Source of the DNA: Chitinophagaceae bacterium | GTDB lineage: Bacteria; Bacteroidota; Bacteroidia; Chitinophagales; Chitinophagaceae | NCBI GenBank assembly: GCA_947452875.1 | Contig: CANGEZ010000076.1 | Coordinates: 1-8,300 of the forward strand | Direction of reading: 5' to 3' | DNA: 8,300 nucleotides | Shown: one piece after another, positions 1 through 7,138 of the stretch | Position numbering within the stretch: position 1 is the stretch's first letter | Layout: the number at the start of each line of letters is the position of its first letter | Position numbers and translations under genes: made by a program | Notes under the pieces: generated by a model | Database searches by the model: none | Told to the model about the DNA's origin: nothing | What the model saw: only the letters and a program-made list of their open reading frames with translations

Positions 1-1
1 A

Positions 2-877
2 ACTAATCTAGTTGTGTATTATGATGCCATTCCATTATTCTCATTTTTTATCAGCAGATTTTTCATTCATGGTAAAAAGAAATTCTGGTATCATAATCAT
101 GATATGCCTGGAACACATATGACTAGAAGATTTTCTGTGGGTTGGTTATCCGGGAAATACGAACACAAGGCAATGAAACACATGAATTATTTTTCACTGC
201 CTTCAGATGACCGGATGAAATTTTATCCAAACTGGAAAAGGCCCGAAGATTATTTTTCGATTCCCAATTATCCTTCCCTTAAAGTGTATCGAAAAACAGA
301 AAAAAACGAATTCATCAACAATGAAATCAGAATTATTTTTCAGGGCACGATTGGAGAAGAACATGCCTTGGAAGCTTTGGTTAGTTTATTGAGAAAAAAA
401 ATTGATGGCAAAACATTGAGATTGATACTCAAAGGTTCAGTAAGGCCTCATTACAAAAGCCAAATCAATGAATTGGCCAAATCTTTGGAGGTTACAGACA
501 AATTGGAATGGAAATCATTAGGACCATATTGTGAATTGCCTTCACTAACAAATACTTGTCATATAGGCATTGCTATATACATGGGTTCAGACAATGTTAG
601 AAAAACCCTGGGCACGGCATCCAATAAAATTTATGAGTATGCCGCTTCAGGACTACCTGTGATTCTTTTCGATAATGAACAATTTAGAAAATATCTCTCA
701 GGATATTCATGGACATATTTTACCGATGGTACCGCAGATTCTTTGGAGACATGTATCAAAGCGATTATGAATAATTATGTATCTGCAACAAAAAATTCCA
801 GAACTGATTTTGAGAAATCATTGAATTTTGAAAATCAATTTGATCATATCAAAAAACGACTTCTCAGCGACATATGA
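2..877 (+). CDS. GT-B glycosyltransferase (GT4-like), 5'-truncated by window edge
   Basis: This frame is open from the first bases of the window with no stop upstream, so the gene begins outside it and the in-frame GTG at 14 is probably internal. About 291 residues are visible, numbered here from the codon at position 2. The first ~90 residues look like the end of the acceptor domain of a GT-B enzyme. A donor-domain beta strand starts near residue 108 (EIRIIFQGTIGEE), and residues 208-224 carry the GT4-like nucleotide-sugar motif NKIYEYAASGLPVILFD. There is no membrane segment, so it is a cytoplasmic enzyme that probably adds one sugar to the lipid-linked repeat unit. Donor and acceptor cannot be read from the sequence. 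Its TGA stop overlaps the next start (ATGATG at 874-879), indicating translational coupling. Fold class is fairly secure, exact role unknown. Confidence 0.8.
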   Translation, partial: TNLVVYYDAIPLFSFFISRFFIHGKKKFWYHNHDMPGTHMTRRFSVGWLSGKYEHKAMKHMNYFSLPSDDRMKFYPNWKRPEDYFSIPNYPSLKVYRKTEKNEFINNEIRIIFQGTIGEEHALEALVSLLRKKIDGKTLRLILKGSVRPHYKSQINELAKSLEVTDKLEWKSLGPYCELPSLTNTCHIGIAIYMGSDNVRKTLGTASNKIYEYAASGLPVILFDNEQFRKYLSGYSWTYFTDGTADSLETCIKAIMNNYVSATKNSRTDFEKSLNFENQFDHIKKRLLSDI

Positions 878-2052
878 TGGAAAGTAAAAAAAGACTGGCT
901 ATCATAACTACCCATCCCATTCAATATAATGCACCGCTATTTGCATTGTTGAAGGAAAGAAACTTAATTGAATTTAAAGTTTTTTATACTTGGGGAACCG
1001 ACGCATTGAAAGAAAAATACGATCCGGGTTTTGGAAAAAAAATATTGTGGGATATTGACCTTCTAAAAGGTTATGATTATGTTTTCTTAGAAAATATAGC
1101 TAAAGACAAAGGCTCACATCATTTTAATGGAATTGATAATCCCAACATCATTAAAGTTATCAAAGAATACAACCCACATGCAATTTTAGTTTATGGTTGG
1201 CCTTTGAAAAGCCATTATAAAGTGATGAGGTATTTTAAGGGGAGCATACCTGTTATTTTTCGTGGGGATTCTCACCTTTTAGATCATTCAGATTTTCTTA
1301 AGTCATTTATCAAAAAAATGGTTCTCAAATGGGTTTATCGCCATGTGGACAAGGCCTTTTATGTTGGCCAAAGTAATTATCAATATTATCTCGCATCAGG
1401 ATTAAAACCCAATCAATTATTTTTTGCTCCGCATGCCATAGACAATCAAAGATTTTCAGCCGACAATAATGGAATTATCAATTTGGGTGAAGATCTAAAA
1501 GCTTCTTTAGGAATCACCAAAGACGATTTGGTTTTTCTTTTTGCCGGTAAGTTGGAAAATAAAAAAGACCCTTTCATTTTATTAAACTCCTTTATTGCTA
1601 TTGCGATGGAAAAAAAAGTTCATCTCGTTTTTGTTGGTAACGGTGAAATAGAAAGTCACTTGAAAGCCTCAACAAAAGGCAACAAACAAGTACATTTCAT
1701 TGATTTCTGCAATCAATCTGAAATGCCAGCTGTTTATCAGATGGCGGATGTTTTTGTGCTTCCATCAGCCGGGCCGGGAGAATCTTGGGGGCTTGCAGTA
1801 AATGAGGCCATGGCAAACGGCAAAGCCATTATTGTTAGTGACAAATGTGGTTGTGCGGCTACACTTGCAAAAGAAGGCGTCAATGGGTTTGTATTTCAGG
1901 CGGGCAATCAACCTATGCTAGAATCGGCAATTAAAAAAATGATTGAAGACAAATCATTGATTGGAAAAATGAAAATCGAATCTAAAAGAATCATTGCTGA
2001 TTATAATTTTACAGTGATTGCGGAGGCCATTGAAGCTCAGCTAATAAATTGA
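874..2052 (+). CDS. GT4-family glycosyltransferase
   Basis: A complete 392-residue protein, a normal length for a GT4 retaining glycosyltransferase of GT-B fold. The N-terminal acceptor domain opens with strand RLAIITTHPIQYNAPLF (residues 7-23). The C-terminal donor domain begins near residue 219 (LVFLFAGKLENKKDP), where K226 and K231 sit in the region that usually contacts the nucleotide-sugar phosphates. The EX7E motif is present as E303 and E311 in GESWGLAVNEAMANGKAII, followed by the typical GVNGFVF segment near 335. No membrane helix is apparent, so it probably acts at the cytoplasmic membrane face on a lipid-linked glycan. The start is either ATG 874 (4-base overlap with the previous gene) or ATG 877; both give essentially the same protein and neither has a Shine-Dalgarno sequence. 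Sugar specificity is unknown. Confidence 0.9.
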   Translation: MMESKKRLAIITTHPIQYNAPLFALLKERNLIEFKVFYTWGTDALKEKYDPGFGKKILWDIDLLKGYDYVFLENIAKDKGSHHFNGIDNPNIIKVIKEYNPHAILVYGWPLKSHYKVMRYFKGSIPVIFRGDSHLLDHSDFLKSFIKKMVLKWVYRHVDKAFYVGQSNYQYYLASGLKPNQLFFAPHAIDNQRFSADNNGIINLGEDLKASLGITKDDLVFLFAGKLENKKDPFILLNSFIAIAMEKKVHLVFVGNGEIESHLKASTKGNKQVHFIDFCNQSEMPAVYQMADVFVLPSAGPGESWGLAVNEAMANGKAIIVSDKCGCAATLAKEGVNGFVFQAGNQPMLESAIKKMIEDKSLIGKMKIESKRIIADYNFTVIAEAIEAQLIN

Positions 2053-2065
2053 AATTTACAATAAA

Positions 2066-2079
2066 AACAATCGATTGTT
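2066..2079. repeat. 14-bp perfect palindrome just before the GT11-like gene
   Basis: AACAATCGATTGTT reads identically on both strands. It fills much of the 30-base gap between two genes and ends three bases before the ATG at 2083. It could be an operator half-site pair or a small structure over the ribosome-binding region, or chance. It has no loop and no following T run, so it is not a terminator. Confidence 0.35.
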
Positions 2080-2082
2080 GAC

Positions 2083-2958
2083 ATGAGTCATGTTGTTTGC
2101 AAATTACCCAAAGCAGGATTAGGGAATCAATTGTTTCCGCTAATGCATGCTGCTGTTTTTGCCAAGCTCAATGATTTGCCATTGTTTGTAACAGGATACC
2201 ATCAGTTGAAAATAGGGCCTTACTTAAGGAATGAAAAATCAAAAAGAAACTACCAGGGATTTTTCAAATTTGAGAAGAATATCTTTTTCGAATGGATGGA
2301 TTTGCTCAAGCTTAAATTGATGTCATTAGGGAAAAAAAATGTGCAAGAACCGCAATTGGAATTAATAGATGATAAAGATGATCATACCATTTATTATTTT
2401 GAAAAGCTGCCAACCTATCATGATTATTTTTTACATTTAAAGCCACATCGTCAGTTGGCAATTGAATTGCTTACTGATATGATTACGGAAAAGTACATTC
2501 AGAAACTAAACAATAAATCTGCTGCTGATATCGGTGTACATATTAGAATGGGCGATTTCAGAAAATTAAACCCGGGAGAGGAGTTCAAAGGGGGGCATGT
2601 AAGAACACCTGAAAATTATTTCACCAATATCATCAATGGTATCAGGTTAAATACAGGAAACATTGAAGAGGTCAAAGTATTTACTGATGGCCGTTACAAT
2701 GAATTTGAGGAATTGTTTTCATTGCCCAAAATTCAGTTAGTTGAAGGAAATGCAGATATTGTGGATCTGTTGTTGTTGAGTAAAAGTAAAATTATTGTGA
2801 TTTCAACTGGCAGTACGTTTTCTTATTGGGCGGGTTTTCTTTCAGAGGCTCCGATGATTATGCATCCGGATCATATACATTCGAGAATAAGGCCTTTGAA
2901 TCATTTGAATTCACCTTTTGAAGGACCTTTCGAGGAATTTATTAAAGAAAAAAAATAA
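2083..2958 (+). CDS. GT11-like alpha-1,2-fucosyltransferase family glycosyltransferase
   Basis: A 291-residue protein, the usual size for bacterial GT11 enzymes. Three family landmarks are visible in order: the N-terminal AGLGNQLFPLMHAAVFAKLN segment (residues 11-30), the HxRxGD motif as H153-I-R155-M-G-D158, and the C-terminal STGSTFSYWAGFLS block (241-254), equivalent to the SxFSxWAA region. Known GT11 members transfer L-fucose from GDP-fucose in alpha-1,2 linkage onto galactose-type acceptors, and bacterial ones act on O-antigen or capsule units in the cytoplasm. One departure is that many fucosyltransferases have two arginines in this motif (HxRRxD), while here the second position is M156. 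Donor and linkage are therefore probable, not certain. No membrane segment is seen. The gene follows the GT4 gene by 30 bases and ends in an A8 tract immediately before TAA. Confidence 0.78.
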   Translation: MSHVVCKLPKAGLGNQLFPLMHAAVFAKLNDLPLFVTGYHQLKIGPYLRNEKSKRNYQGFFKFEKNIFFEWMDLLKLKLMSLGKKNVQEPQLELIDDKDDHTIYYFEKLPTYHDYFLHLKPHRQLAIELLTDMITEKYIQKLNNKSAADIGVHIRMGDFRKLNPGEEFKGGHVRTPENYFTNIINGIRLNTGNIEEVKVFTDGRYNEFEELFSLPKIQLVEGNADIVDLLLLSKSKIIVISTGSTFSYWAGFLSEAPMIMHPDHIHSRIRPLNHLNSPFEGPFEEFIKEKK

Positions 2959-2962
2959 CAAC

Positions 2963-3700
2963 TTGAAAAAAGAAAGTATCAATAAATTTCTAAGTCGTTT
3001 TGGATTTGAAGTTCATGGGAATGGGTATATACAATCTTTAAAAAAAACTTCATTTAAAGAAGATGCATTTGAAGTTCAGCATAAAATATTGACTGGGGAA
3101 GCGAAATGTATTCTTGATGTTGGAGCCAACAGGGGAGATACGGCTATTAAATATTCAAAATTATTTGATCAGGCAAAAGTATATGCATTTGAGCCATTCC
3201 CCGAAACTTATGAAAAGCTTCTTACAAATATTAAAGGGTATGGAAAAATAATTCCGGCACAATACGCGATTTCAGAAAAAAAAGGGGAGGCTGTATTATT
3301 CAGCAATTTCAACGAAGACACCAATTCGTTGCTCCCTTCAGATAAAATAGGATTGTCTTCAGACCAGCAGGTTAAAAACAAAGGTTCAGTAACCGTACAA
3401 ACAGAAACTATTGATAACTTTTGTCGAAACAACAATATTCAGCATATTGATATTCTAAAAATGGATATTCAAGGTAGCGAGTTGGTAGCCTTAAAAGGAG
3501 CGGTTGACTTGCTTGAAAAAAAGAAAATCAAACTCATCTACACAGAAACATATTTCAAACAACAATATCAGAGTCAGCCTTTGTTTCACGACATATCCTC
3601 CTTTTTGTACAGTTATGGATATGTAATTCAAGATATTTATAGTCCGATTTATGGAAATGGGAGTCTGGCATGGTCGGATGCTATATTTATTCCCAAGTAA
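2963..3700 (+). CDS. FkbM-family SAM-dependent methyltransferase (first of two)
   Basis: A 245-residue protein from TTG 2963. Class I methyltransferase landmarks are motif I CILDVGANRGDTA (DVGAN at residues 52-56), the acidic end of strand beta-2 in VYAFEPFPETYEKL (FEP at 76-78), and ILKMDIQGSELVALKGA (MDIQGSE near 167-173), which is the FkbM DxxG-E signature. FkbM-type enzymes usually O-methylate sugars or polyketides using S-adenosylmethionine, so in this setting methylation of a sugar hydroxyl is the likely job. No ATG occurs in frame near the N-terminus. TTG 2963 leaves 4 bases after the previous stop and gives a typical start (LKKESINKFLSRFGFEVHG). TTG 2918 would overlap the previous gene by 41 bases and add 15 residues of low-complexity sequence. 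A further 8-A run lies inside the gene at 3276-3283. Confidence 0.85.
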   Translation: MKKESINKFLSRFGFEVHGNGYIQSLKKTSFKEDAFEVQHKILTGEAKCILDVGANRGDTAIKYSKLFDQAKVYAFEPFPETYEKLLTNIKGYGKIIPAQYAISEKKGEAVLFSNFNEDTNSLLPSDKIGLSSDQQVKNKGSVTVQTETIDNFCRNNNIQHIDILKMDIQGSELVALKGAVDLLEKKKIKLIYTETYFKQQYQSQPLFHDISSFLYSYGYVIQDIYSPIYGNGSLAWSDAIFIPK

Positions 3701-3759
3701 CTTGTCGGTCGAATTCAATTTCTTACTTTACACAAAACTCAAATATTAATTACTGATTG

Positions 3760-4584
3760 ATGATAGGAAAATTATTCAGAAAGTTCAATGATTTCAAGGG
3801 AAAGCAGCGTTTGTCAAGATTATTGATGAACAGGAAATTGAAAAGCACTAAAGATATTGTTGTTGAAGGAAAATATCATTGCAGCTACTTGGTGCCAAAT
3901 ATCAAAGAGGTCATAGGTTTTGAACTTTACATTAACGGAATTTTTGAAGAAGAGTATATACAGCTCATTCTTTCAAAACTGAAACCCAATGCTGTAATCA
4001 TTGACTTAGGTGCCAATATTGGTTCTATTTCCATTCCTATTTGTAAATTAAAAAATGATGTGAGAGTCATTGCTGTCGAGGCATCATCAGTTATGTATGG
4101 TTATTTGAAAAAAAACATTGAATTGAACGGAATCATAAACTGTGAGATTTTGAACAAGGCAGTTTGGGTGAATTCTGAAAGCGAAGTGCCATTTTATGTG
4201 CCAGATGAACAATATGGAAAAGGAATGATTGATATGAATAAGTCTTCTGGAAATTTCGAATTGGTCAAAACAATTTCACTAGATGATTTGTGTAAACTAT
4301 ATCAACTTGAAAAAGTAGATTTCATAAAAGTTGACATAGAAGGATTTGAATATTTTGCTTTCAAGGGTGGTGCTGAATTGCTAAAACAACCTAATGCACC
4401 AGACATCTTATTTGAATTCATCGCGAATTCAGAAAAATCTGCTGAACATTTAGAGCCCGGAGATGCTCAATCCATCCTGATGGCTTATGGTTATAAATTA
4501 TATAAAATTGAACATGGAGAATTGACTGAAATTGAAAAACCTCTTGTTACTGATTATGCCATGATTTATGCTTCAAAAAAATAA
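3760..4584 (+). CDS. FkbM-family SAM-dependent methyltransferase (second of two)
   Basis: A 274-residue protein from ATG 3760; a TTG directly before it is in frame, but ATG is preferred. Motif I is VIIDLGANIGSISIPI (DLGAN at 82-86), the beta-2 acidic residue is E107 in VIAVEASS, and the family signature is FIKVDIEGFEYFAFKGG (VDIEGFE at 181-187). This is the usual FkbM layout with a longer N-terminal lead-in of ~65 residues (about 50 in the preceding gene). Likely role: methylation of a sugar or terminal group of the glycan in the cytoplasm. It differs from the upstream FkbM gene throughout, so this is not a recent tandem duplication, and the two probably modify different positions. It follows a 59-base gap, the widest in the window, and its TAA overlaps the next ATG by one base (TAATG), suggesting coupled translation with the polymerase-like gene. 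Confidence 0.87.
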   Translation: MIGKLFRKFNDFKGKQRLSRLLMNRKLKSTKDIVVEGKYHCSYLVPNIKEVIGFELYINGIFEEEYIQLILSKLKPNAVIIDLGANIGSISIPICKLKNDVRVIAVEASSVMYGYLKKNIELNGIINCEILNKAVWVNSESEVPFYVPDEQYGKGMIDMNKSSGNFELVKTISLDDLCKLYQLEKVDFIKVDIEGFEYFAFKGGAELLKQPNAPDILFEFIANSEKSAEHLEPGDAQSILMAYGYKLYKIEHGELTEIEKPLVTDYAMIYASKK

Positions 4585-5972
4585 TGAAAAGTAATTCAAA
4601 AATAAACATACAGTACTTTATTTTATTTTGTTTGGTGTTCAAATTTCTATTTTTAGATCTGAACTGGTTCACTTATGCAGCCTTAATGCTTTCTGCTTAC
4701 CAGTTTTGTCTGATTTTTATTTCTGTAAATTATTTTATACCCATTAGATATTTGTCGGGATTTATGATGTGTATTCAGATACTCATTGGACCTGCACTGG
4801 CATATAATGGATTGGACGTATATCAGGAAGGGTATAATAAAATGCAAGTCCCTGAATCGGATTATTTTGCATATGCATTTCCTGCAGTATTGATGTTTAT
4901 TATCGGTTTGAATTTTTTGTCAGGCAATTTGGCTGGTGAAAAGCCTGATACTGAAGGGTTGAAAAATTATGTGAAAGAGCATCCCGTGATGCCTTATACG
5001 CTGATTTTAGTTGGCTTCATTTCAAGTTTGGTTGCTGCATATTTCAGCAGTGATCTTGCATTTGTATTCTTGGTGCTTAGTTGTTTTAAATTTGTAGGGA
5101 TTTTTTTAATCGTTCTTGGAAATAAAGGTATTAAGCCGCTACCACTTTTGGTTGTTTATGGCTCAATCATTTCTTCATCCATAGCACAAGGAATGTTTTT
5201 TGATTTGTTGACTTGGCTTGTTTTTTTGGGATCAATTTATGCTATTAAATTCAAACCCAACAATTATCTAAAAGCGACTTTTGTGATTATATTCTCATTA
5301 TTTGCAGTAGTCATTCAGCAATTGAAAGGTGATTATAGAGAGGCGACCTGGAAACAAGGTGAAGAGGCCAATGTGGAGACAGTAAAAAAATCGCTCAAGA
5401 AAAAAAATGAAAAACAAGGAATATTTAGTGCTGAAAGTTTGGGTTCTAGTAATCTTCGAATCAATCAGGGTTATATCATTACGAATATCATGAAAACAGT
5501 ACCTGATAAAGTGCCATATGAAAATGGTGCAGAATTGGAACTTATTTTGGAATCTTCTATACTTCCAAGAATTATAGCTCCCAACAAGCTGAATTCTGGA
5601 GATCGGTTCATATTTATGAAATATTCTGGAATCCCTGTTGCTGTTGGTACTTCTATGGCATTGAGTTCTGTAGGAGATGCATATATCAATTATGGGGTAT
5701 TAGGGGGAGCAATTTTTATGTTTTTCTTTGGGGCACTATTCAGTTATTTTCTGAAATTATTTAATAAAAAGAGTAAGGATTTTCCAATTGCTATTTTGTT
5801 GGCAACAGTTGCTTTTTATTATCCTATTAGACCCGATTGTGAATTGCAGACGATTCTAGGGCATCTTTTTAAATCAACTATTATCATTTTTGTAATACTA
5901 AGCGTTTGGAAACATAATTTTAAACTAAGCGCATTTTCGTTGAAAAGGAAAAGAAAAGAACTAGCTTTTTGA
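4584..5972 (+). CDS. Wzy-like O-antigen polymerase/ligase-type integral membrane protein
   Basis: A 462-residue, strongly hydrophobic protein with about ten or more predicted membrane segments, approximately at residues 10-30, 31-50, 54-73, 95-113, 136-154, 157-178, 186-204, 205-222, 230-246, 371-391, 400-414 and 430-442. A large hydrophilic loop (about 247-355) interrupts the last segments, as in Wzy polymerases and WaaL ligases, where it usually lies outside the inner membrane. It contains a lysine-rich patch (KKSLKKKNEK near 268-277), followed by a SLGSSNLRINQGYI stretch and GTSMALSSVGDAYINYGVLGG at about 355-375, reminiscent of the Wzy 'G-E-Y-N-G-G' region. Expected job: polymerising or transferring lipid-linked repeat units on the periplasmic face. 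Family members are too divergent for a motif-level proof. Proximity to the exosortase suggests an exosortase-Y-associated Wzy-like type (from memory of that nomenclature, unverified). Confidence 0.75.
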   Translation: MKSNSKINIQYFILFCLVFKFLFLDLNWFTYAALMLSAYQFCLIFISVNYFIPIRYLSGFMMCIQILIGPALAYNGLDVYQEGYNKMQVPESDYFAYAFPAVLMFIIGLNFLSGNLAGEKPDTEGLKNYVKEHPVMPYTLILVGFISSLVAAYFSSDLAFVFLVLSCFKFVGIFLIVLGNKGIKPLPLLVVYGSIISSSIAQGMFFDLLTWLVFLGSIYAIKFKPNNYLKATFVIIFSLFAVVIQQLKGDYREATWKQGEEANVETVKKSLKKKNEKQGIFSAESLGSSNLRINQGYIITNIMKTVPDKVPYENGAELELILESSILPRIIAPNKLNSGDRFIFMKYSGIPVAVGTSMALSSVGDAYINYGVLGGAIFMFFFGALFSYFLKLFNKKSKDFPIAILLATVAFYYPIRPDCELQTILGHLFKSTIIIFVILSVWKHNFKLSAFSLKRKRKELAF

Positions 5973-5981
5973 TTTTTGAAA

Positions 5982-7100
5982 ATGAAAAAGATATTTCTTT
6001 CCATACCTTGGTTTTCACCTGCATTCAAAGCCGGAGGCCCTGTTCAATCAGTGTTGAACATGGTAAATCATATTGGAGGCGATATCGAATTTGAAGTCGT
6101 AACATCAGATAGGGATATCGATGGCTCTTTATTAAAAATTCAAGAGTCTGACAAATGGGTTCGCTTCAACAACAATACAAATGTATTTTACTGTTCTGGT
6201 TCAAACAGATTTTCTCGTTTGTTGGAAATCTTTAAAAATAAAAAATCAGATCTCGATTTTTTAACCGGAATTTATTCTTTTCATTTCACCATTTTACCAG
6301 TTGTATTTAGCAGAAGTAAAAGAAAAATAATTTCTGTAAGAGGCATGTTGCATCCGCCGGCGTTACAACAAAAAAGATTTAAAAAGAAAATTTACCTCAA
6401 TTTATTGAAGCCCTTGTTGTTGTTTAAAAAAGTAGAATTTCATGCGACAGACGAATTAGAAAAGCAACACATTATTTCTTTTATTGGTCGACGACAAAAA
6501 ATTTGGGTTGCTGCAAATATTCCAACCATAATTGAGTCCAATGTATTGCCAAAGAAAAAAGGAACGCTGAAATTGCTAACTGTAGCTTTGATAGGTCCGA
6601 TGAAAAATTATCTCGAAGTACTGAATGCTTTGGCCACATGTGAGTCAGCTGTTGAATATGATATTTGTGGCCCGATTTATTGGCCTGATTATTGGCAAAA
6701 ATGTTCGGAAGTCATTAACAGACTTCCTTCAAACATCAAAGTCAATTATCATGGTGCCATTCCTCCTCATGATCTAATTGCTTTTTATCACCAATCCCAT
6801 GTATTTATTTGCCCAAGCCAAAGTGAAAATTTTGGTCATGCGATTTTTGAAGCATTTAGCGCAGGCAAACCCGTAATCACAAGCCACAATACGCCATGGA
6901 ATCAGCTCGAGGAAAAGAAAATAGGCATGAATGTGAGTCCTGAAAAAGGCGAAATTAAAAATGCCATCATGCGCTTTGCTGATATGGATGAGTCAACTTA
7001 TAATGACTGGAGCAGCCGGTCTGCGGCATTTGCCAGAAACCAGCCTTTTATTTATGAAGCCAAAAGGAATTATGAAAAAATGTTTACTACTCCTGAGTAA
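5982..7100 (+). CDS. GT4-family glycosyltransferase
   Basis: A 372-residue protein from ATG 5982; an in-frame TTG six bases upstream is less likely. The N-terminal domain opens with MKKIFLSIPWFSPAFKAGGP and then VQSVLN; the glycine-rich AGGPVQS loop (17-23) is common in GT4 enzymes. The donor domain starts near residue 196 (LKLLTVALIGPMKNYLEVL), includes YDICGPIY (about 216-223), and has the EX7E motif as E272 and E280 in SENFGHAIFEAFSAGKPVI. No transmembrane helix is evident, so it is a cytoplasmic or membrane-face enzyme adding a sugar to the repeat unit. It lies 9 bases after the Wzy-like gene and 38 bases before the exosortase gene. That position makes it a candidate for the glycosyltransferase type that accompanies exosortase Y, which I infer only from context. 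Substrates unknown. Confidence 0.9.
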   Translation: MKKIFLSIPWFSPAFKAGGPVQSVLNMVNHIGGDIEFEVVTSDRDIDGSLLKIQESDKWVRFNNNTNVFYCSGSNRFSRLLEIFKNKKSDLDFLTGIYSFHFTILPVVFSRSKRKIISVRGMLHPPALQQKRFKKKIYLNLLKPLLLFKKVEFHATDELEKQHIISFIGRRQKIWVAANIPTIIESNVLPKKKGTLKLLTVALIGPMKNYLEVLNALATCESAVEYDICGPIYWPDYWQKCSEVINRLPSNIKVNYHGAIPPHDLIAFYHQSHVFICPSQSENFGHAIFEAFSAGKPVITSHNTPWNQLEEKKIGMNVSPEKGEIKNAIMRFADMDESTYNDWSSRSAAFARNQPFIYEAKRNYEKMFTTPE

Positions 7101-7138
7101 TCATTCGTTAATCACATTTTTATATATTTAAATCCAAC

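Noticed and set aside
14..16. GTG as the true start of the first gene.
   Set aside because: The frame is open upstream to the window edge, and the protein would lack most of the N-terminal GT-B domain, so the gene more likely starts before the window.
3208..3435. Reverse-strand open frame of 75 codons inside the first FkbM gene (a similar one at 3491-3718).
   Set aside because: It lies antisense to a well-supported gene, has no family motif, and the sense frame has clear methyltransferase signatures.
3702..3731. Possible Bacteroidota-type promoter before the second FkbM gene: TTG at 3702-3704, then 19 bases, then TACTTTAC at 3724-3731.
   Set aside because: The -7 box matches TANNTTTG poorly at its last two positions, and the gap is short inside a co-directional operon. 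Spacing alone is not enough.
2963..4584. Recent duplication producing the two FkbM genes.
   Set aside because: Similarity is limited to family motifs; lengths, N-termini and C-termini differ, and no long DNA repeat is visible.
5471..6028. Reverse-strand open frames over the end of the Wzy-like gene (5471-5689 and 5819-6028).
   Set aside because: They are antisense to a real membrane-protein gene and show no recognisable domain or start signal.
7101..7138. AT-rich gap with TATATATTTA before the exosortase gene, considered as a promoter.
   Set aside because: No convincing -33 element at the proper distance, and base composition alone would produce this motif.
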